Origin: an uncultured Mycoplasmatota bacterium
Lineage (GTDB): Bacteria > Bacillota_I > Bacilli_A > RF39 > UBA660
Length of the DNA: 32,737 nucleotides
Assembly (NCBI GenBank): GCA_947574085.1
Contig: CANPIH010000008.1
Coordinates: 1-32,737, forward strand
Direction of reading: 5' to 3'
Made by a program: the position numbers and the translations under genes. Under the pieces are notes generated by a model, which searched no databases, was not told where the DNA came from, and saw nothing but the letters and a program-made list of their open reading frames with translations. Shown in pieces: positions 29,507-32,737 of the stretch; positions within the stretch are counted from its first letter, which is position 1, and each line of letters starts with the position of its first letter.

Positions 29507-30799
29507 ATTTTTAAATTTTAAAAGAATTGGTGTGCCTGTAAAATCAAAGTTTTCTCTTATTTTATTTTCCAAATATCGTGCATAACTAAAATGAATTAAT
29601 CCTTTATTATTTACTTTAAATTCAAATTTTGGAGGTTTATTATCTATTTGACTTACAAAATATATTTTTAAACGTTTGCCTTTATAAGAAGGTGGTTCAT
29701 GCATAGAAACTGCCTCTAAAATTACATTATTTAAATCGCTGGTTTTAATCTGTTTTTTATTGTTTTCAAAAGAAGCCAAAATAGCTGGCATTAAAGTGTG
29801 GATTCTTTTTTTGGTTTTAGCGGATAAAAATACAACATTAGCATAATTAGCAAACATAAAATGAGATTCTAAATTTTTTTTCCAATTTTTAATGGCTTGA
29901 TCAGGATTTTCAATTGTATCCCATTTGTTTACGGCCACTACAATTCCTTTACCTGCATCAATTGCATAAGAAAGAATGTGCTTATCGTGTTCAATTATTC
30001 CTTCTTCTGCATTAACCACTAGAACACAAACTTCACTTCGATCTATAGCTTTTAAACTTCGCAATAAACTATACCTTTCAACCGACTCATAAATTCTACC
30101 CTTCTTACGCATTCCCGCTGTATCAATTACAACATATTCTTGATTCTGATAAAAAAAGGGGGTATCCGTAGCATCACGAGTGGTTCCTGCAATAGAGCTT
30201 ACTATCACACGTTCTTCGTTTAATAAAGCATTAATCAAGCTACTTTTCCCAACATTTGGTCTTCCTATAAAACAAAATTTTAAACGACTATCCTCTATAT
30301 TTTCTGACTCTTTAAAATCTTCCGTAATTGCACTTAAAAGTTCGTCAAATCCTAAATTGTGAGAAGCACTTATAGGCAAAACAATAGGAAAGCCTAGTTC
30401 ATAAAAGGCGTAAATAGCATCTTTTCTCTGAATATTATCTATTTTATTTACTGCTACAATAACTTTTTTACTCGTTTTTCTCAAAATATTACAAATTTTA
30501 ATATCACTACTGCTAATATCCTCTTTTCCATCCACAACAAAAACAATAACATCTGCTTCTTCTATAGCAAGAGAGGCTTGCATTAATATTTCTTTATTCC
30601 AATCATTATTGTTTTCTTCAATTCCACCTGTATCTATTAACAAGAACTTTTTATTTTTATAAAAAACATCTCCATATATTCTATCTCTAGTTACTCCTGG
30701 GGTATCTAAAACTATAGACTTATTTTCTTTTATTAAACGATTAAAAATAGTGGATTTTCCTACATTTGGCTTTCCAATTAAGCAAACAGTTTGTTTCAC
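29492..30799 (-). CDS. der: Ribosome assembly GTPase Der (EngA)
   Basis: An essential two-G-domain GTPase in 50S maturation. From the GTG at 30799 it has 435 residues (436 in B. subtilis). G-domain 1: GKPNVGKS (9-16), DTPGVTRD, DTGG, NKID. G-domain 2: GRPNVGKS, AGTTRDATD, DTAGMRKKG, NKWD. A C-terminal KH-like domain (ending in the LLKFKNKKDE tail) completes it. The GTG at 30799 is chosen because GAGAGGGG lies 8 nt upstream; an earlier GTG at 30808 overlaps that site. In B. subtilis gpsA lies between der and spoIVA; here a regulator cluster does. Confidence 0.95.
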   Translation of the reverse strand: MKQTVCLIGKPNVGKSTIFNRLIKENKSIVLDTPGVTRDRIYGDVFYKNKKFLLIDTGGIEENNNDWNKEILMQASLAIEEADVIVFVVDGKEDISSSDIKICNILRKTSKKVIVAVNKIDNIQRKDAIYAFYELGFPIVLPISASHNLGFDELLSAITEDFKESENIEDSRLKFCFIGRPNVGKSSLINALLNEERVIVSSIAGTTRDATDTPFFYQNQEYVVIDTAGMRKKGRIYESVERYSLLRSLKAIDRSEVCVLVVNAEEGIIEHDKHILSYAIDAGKGIVVAVNKWDTIENPDQAIKNWKKNLESHFMFANYANVVFLSAKTKKRIHTLMPAILASFENNKKQIKTSDLNNVILEAVSMHEPPSYKGKRLKIYFVSQIDNKPPKFEFKVNNKGLIHFSYARYLENKIRENFDFTGTPILLKFKNKKDE

Positions 30800-30842
30800 A
30801 AAAAACACCCCTCTCTTTTTCGAATTATCCTACCATATTTTG

Positions 30843-31247
30843 CTATTTTTTGCAAACATCATTGATTTCTGCACTAGTAAAATGCACATAAATGCGATTA
30901 TATTTTTCATATACTATTAACTCTAAGTTTTCCATATTCGAATTATTACGTGGATCTATAATTCCATTATTATCCTCTTTTTTTAAATAGCCTTTTTGAA
31001 TCAAATCTTTAACTTGTATTGTTTTGGAAGAGTATTTTCCTTCATACAAATCTTCAAAATTTTCTTTGTAATCTTCTCCATACAATTTTGCAGATACTTC
31101 AATAGAATCTATTTTTTTACAATACATATTTTCTTTTAAGCGATTGGATATTCCTAATGTACTTGTTACAGCAATTGTAATTAAAATCGCTAATATTACA
31201 ATTACAGCCAACAATTCTACTAATGTAAATCCTCTATTGTTTTTCAT
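30843..31247 (-). CDS. Prepilin-like protein (type IV pilin/pseudopilin N-terminus)
   Basis: A 134-residue protein with a class III signal: MKNNRG, cleavage before FTLVELLAVIVILAILITI (Glu at +5), then a pilin alpha-helix and a small globular part. Cys43 and Cys132 could form a disulfide that closes the C-terminal loop, as in some Gram-positive pilins. It resembles competence/type II pseudopilins in general form. No prepilin peptidase, ATPase or other pilin gene is nearby, so it is an orphan. AGGTGA lies 7 nt before the ATG, with an extended TGTTATACT upstream (31267-31272). It lies before der and may be cotranscribed with it. Confidence 0.8.
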   Translation of the reverse strand: MKNNRGFTLVELLAVIVILAILITIAVTSTLGISNRLKENMYCKKIDSIEVSAKLYGEDYKENFEDLYEGKYSSKTIQVKDLIQKGYLKKEDNNGIIDPRNNSNMENLELIVYEKYNRIYVHFTSAEINDVCKK

Positions 31248-31324
31248 TTTGTCTTCACCTATTTTTAGTATAACACAATTCTTGTAAATTCAATCGAAAC
31301 CTTGAAAAGATTTACGTAAAATAA

Positions 31325-31346
31325 AAAAGAATCCTTAAAAGGATTC
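31325..31346 (-). terminator. rpsP-khpA terminator
   Basis: 8-bp stem GAATCCTT/AAGGATTC (31329-31336, 31339-31346) overlapping the khpA stop codon, followed by six T on the minus strand. Confidence 0.8.
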
Positions 31347-31580
31347 AATATTTAATTTTACTTTTTTCTTATCGTGTAAATAAGAATAAGCTTGGACCAT
31401 CGTACGAAGAGCGGAAGCAGTTTTTCCAGCTTTTCCTATTATAGCACCCATATCGCTATCTTTTACTAATACTTCTAAATGAATAATTTCTTCATCATTG
31501 CCAATTTCTTTTACACTTACCATATCTGCTTCTTTTGCAATACTTTTTACTAAAAACAAAGTATATTTTACTATATCCAT
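31335..31580 (-). CDS. khpA: KH-domain RNA-binding protein KhpA (YlqC)
   Basis: An 81-residue protein with a single type II KH domain; the RNA-binding GxxG loop is G49-K-A-G52 (IIGKAGKTASALRTMV). KhpA forms a complex with KhpB and affects sRNA and division-protein expression in Firmicutes. It starts 2 nt after rpsP ends, as in the B. subtilis rpsP-ylqC pair. The usual downstream rimM and trmD are absent; a terminator follows. Confidence 0.92.
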   Translation of the reverse strand: MDIVKYTLFLVKSIAKEADMVSVKEIGNDEEIIHLEVLVKDSDMGAIIGKAGKTASALRTMVQAYSYLHDKKKVKLNIESF

Positions 31581-31582
31581 TT

Positions 31583-31861
31583 TTATTTCCCAGCTTTTGA
31601 TTTGCTTTCTGCGTACTTTTTCATAATACCTTCTTTAGAAAGGATATTTCTTACAGTTTCTGTTGGAATTGCACCATTATGCAACCAATACATTGCTTTT
31701 TCTTCATCGATTTTTATTTCAGCAGGATTTGTAATTGGATTGTAAGTTCCTACTACTTCTAAAAATCTACCATCTCTTGGACTTCTTGCATCTGCAGCAA
31801 CAATACGATAAAATGGTCTTTGTTTTGCTCCCATTCTTTTTAATCTTAATTTAACTGCCAT
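31583..31861 (-). CDS. rpsP: Ribosomal protein bS16
   Basis: A 92-residue small-subunit protein ([20 protein letters not shown], then [22 protein letters not shown]), of normal length (90 in B. subtilis). The start is ATG 31861, with AAGGAGG 8-9 nt before it; the open frame continues upstream through the promoter. ffh, the usual upstream neighbour, is not here; cotE is. Confidence 0.97.
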   Translation of the reverse strand: MAVKLRLKRMGAKQRPFYRIVAADARSPRDGRFLEVVGTYNPITNPAEIKIDEEKAMYWLHNGAIPTETVRNILSKEGIMKKYAESKSKAGK

Positions 31862-31889
31862 TTCTTTTTCCTCCTTTATAACTGCTAGT

Positions 31890-31918
31890 AGTATATCATG
31901 ATAAAAAGATAGTGTCAA
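31890..31918 (-). promoter_or_regulatory. rpsP-khpA promoter
   Basis: Perfect -35 TTGACA (31913-31918), 17-nt spacer, extended -10 TGATATACT (TATACT 31890-31895). The -35 is part of the right arm of the cotE terminator. Confidence 0.85.
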
Positions 31919-31936
31919 CCTAATTCAGTTGACACT
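31903..31936 (-). terminator. cotE terminator
   Basis: 9-bp stem AGTGTCAAC/GTTGACACT (31911-31919, 31928-31936) right at the cotE stop, followed on the minus strand by ATCTTTTTAT. Confidence 0.7.
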
Positions 31937-32471
31937 ACTTCAAATATTCCTCATCTATTTCCTCTATTGCTGCCTCATCACTGTCAGACATAACCTCTTC
32001 GTCAGTAATAATTTCATAATCGTCCTCTTCATCTTCAATGCTTACTTTTATTTTTGTATCTCCTATAATTTCAACCCCTAGTTCTTTTTCTACATTTAAT
32101 TTTACAATTCCATCATTTACATTGACATTTGTAACTGTTGGTTGTTTTAAACTGCGAACTATAATTTCTTCTTTATTTGTTAAACCTCCACCATCTTTTA
32201 AACGCACTGGCATTTTATCTTGATAACTAAAAGATTGTGTACTAACCGCAGTTTTTGTATCATTGTCATAAGAATACCAAACGTTTACATCAAACGAACC
32301 ATCAAGATTTACAAATCCTCCATTATTACTTCCATTAAATTTATGATTGATTACCCAACACCCTAAAATTGTATCTGGTCTTAGTTCTGGAGTAAGCGTA
32401 AACTCATTTGTACTTGTTTTTTTTGCTTTTCCAATAATAGCTTTTGTCACAATTTCTTTAAAATTAGACAT
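31935..32471 (-). CDS. cotE: Outer spore coat morphogenetic protein CotE
   Basis: CotE organises the outer spore coat. The 178-residue protein (181 in B. subtilis) matches in its conserved core: FKEIVTKAIIGKAKK, RPDTILGCWVINHKF, DVNVWYSYDNDTKT, a VELNV-type strand and LGVEIIGDTKIKV, and ends in an acidic tail (EDEEDDYEIITDEEVMSDSD), as in CotE. GAGGAGGG lies 6 nt before the ATG. A perfect SigE -10 (CATACATT) lies directly upstream, consistent with mother-cell expression. mutS and mutL, its usual neighbours, are not in the window. Confidence 0.92.
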   Translation of the reverse strand: MSNFKEIVTKAIIGKAKKTSTNEFTLTPELRPDTILGCWVINHKFNGSNNGGFVNLDGSFDVNVWYSYDNDTKTAVSTQSFSYQDKMPVRLKDGGGLTNKEEIIVRSLKQPTVTNVNVNDGIVKLNVEKELGVEIIGDTKIKVSIEDEEDDYEIITDEEVMSDSDEAAIEEIDEEYLK

Positions 32472-32491
32472 TTGTAACCCTCCTCTATTTT

Positions 32492-32499
32492 AATGTATG
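32492..32499 (-). promoter_or_regulatory. cotE SigE-type -10 element
   Basis: CATACATT on the minus strand matches the SigE -10 CATACAnT exactly. The -35 14 nt upstream (GAACAAA) matches only 4 of 7. The predicted start lies right before the GAGGAGGG ribosome-binding site (32478-32485). Confidence 0.55.
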
Positions 32500-32560
32500 C
32501 ACAATTGTTTTAATTTGTTCACTTTCCCTACATTTTTTTAAAAGAAACTGCTAAATATAA

Positions 32561-32590
32561 TTAGTCAAAAAAACAAAAAAATGATAAAAT
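32561..32590 (+). promoter_or_regulatory. Candidate promoter of the right-edge gene
   Basis: Weak -35 TTAGTC (32561-32566), 18-nt spacer, extended -10 TGATAAAAT (TAAAAT 32585-32590). Confidence 0.4.
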
Positions 32591-32610
32591 AAAAACAAGA
32601 GGAAGAACAA

Positions 32611-32737
32611 ATGAATGTACAATTAAAAGAAATCTTATTAGAAAAAGCAATCCATGGAGAATTAATTCCAAATGATAAAAACTTAAAACCAATAGATATA
32701 GAAAGTGTTGAAGATATACCCTATGAAATACCAGAAA
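32611..32737 (+). CDS. Type I restriction specificity subunit-like (HsdS), 5' part
   Basis: Only the first 42 codons are present; the gene runs off the window. The visible protein (LKEILLEKAIHGELIPNDKN, then SVEDIPYEIPE) matches the region of HsdS proteins in which a helix LRExILxxAIxGKLVPQDPN is followed by EIPFEIPENW at the start of a target-recognition domain. The normal linker between these parts is shortened. HsdS chooses the DNA site for the type I methylase and nuclease. GAGGA lies 7 nt before the ATG. It could also be a lone or inverted-repeat shuffled specificity gene. Confidence 0.7.
   Translation, partial: MNVQLKEILLEKAIHGELIPNDKNLKPIDIESVEDIPYEIPE

Noticed and set aside
1-32737. 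tRNA, rRNA, CRISPR or IS elements
   Set aside because: No cloverleaf-like segments, spaced repeats or transposase-like frames were seen; intergenic gaps are short and mostly filled by promoters and terminators.

Overview
The window reads as a chromosomal segment of a very AT-rich, endospore-forming member of the Bacilli. It encodes SpoIIGA, SigE, SigG, SpoIVA, SpoVIF, CotE, SirA and a YlmC/YmxH protein, and the gene order repeatedly matches Bacillus subtilis. TGA is used as a stop (recX, yneF) and TGG as Trp, so the code is standard. Most genes lie on the minus strand. No rRNA, tRNA, CRISPR array or insertion sequence was seen.

Reading the plus-strand coordinates: 1-10100 holds recX, an unknown 274-residue protein, ackA-nrnA, a divergent pair of tiny genes (one a DUF1540 protein) sharing a palindromic forespore-type promoter, thiI with its dedicated cysteine desulfurase, ezrA, and an acidic membrane-anchored protein. 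10200-14240 is the B. subtilis-like lexA-yneA-tkt-sirA-yneF locus. Here lexA faces a 50-codon membrane peptide across two LexA boxes, a MazG-like gene follows, and the transketolase homologue has lost most of its active-site residues. 14260-25740 holds a rhomboid protease, a small membrane protein with a SigE-type promoter, rluD, lspA, ylmC, dut, sigG, sigE, spoIIGA, ftsZ, ftsA, rseP, cdsA and an unknown OB-fold membrane protein. This is the B. subtilis ftsAZ-spoIIG-sigG-ylm-lspA order with the sepF/divIVA/ileS part absent.

25800-30800 is the hup-spoIVA...der neighbourhood. Between spoIVA and der, where B. subtilis has gpsA and small genes, lies a cluster of four small XRE regulators around spoVIF. 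30840-32737 holds an orphan prepilin, khpA, rpsP, cotE and, at the right edge, the first 42 codons of a type I restriction specificity (HsdS-like) gene.

Regulatory signals are unusually easy to read: many near-consensus SigA promoters with extended -10 elements, terminators that overlap stop codons, and several sporulation-type promoters whose -10 lies just upstream of the ribosome-binding site. The most notable observations are the apparently inactive transketolase paralogue beside sirA, the LexA-controlled 50-residue membrane peptide in the YneA position, the divergent palindromic SigG-type promoter, and a hairpin that can hide the spoVIF ribosome-binding site in read-through RNA. All functional statements come from reading the sequence and remembered family knowledge; no searches were run.
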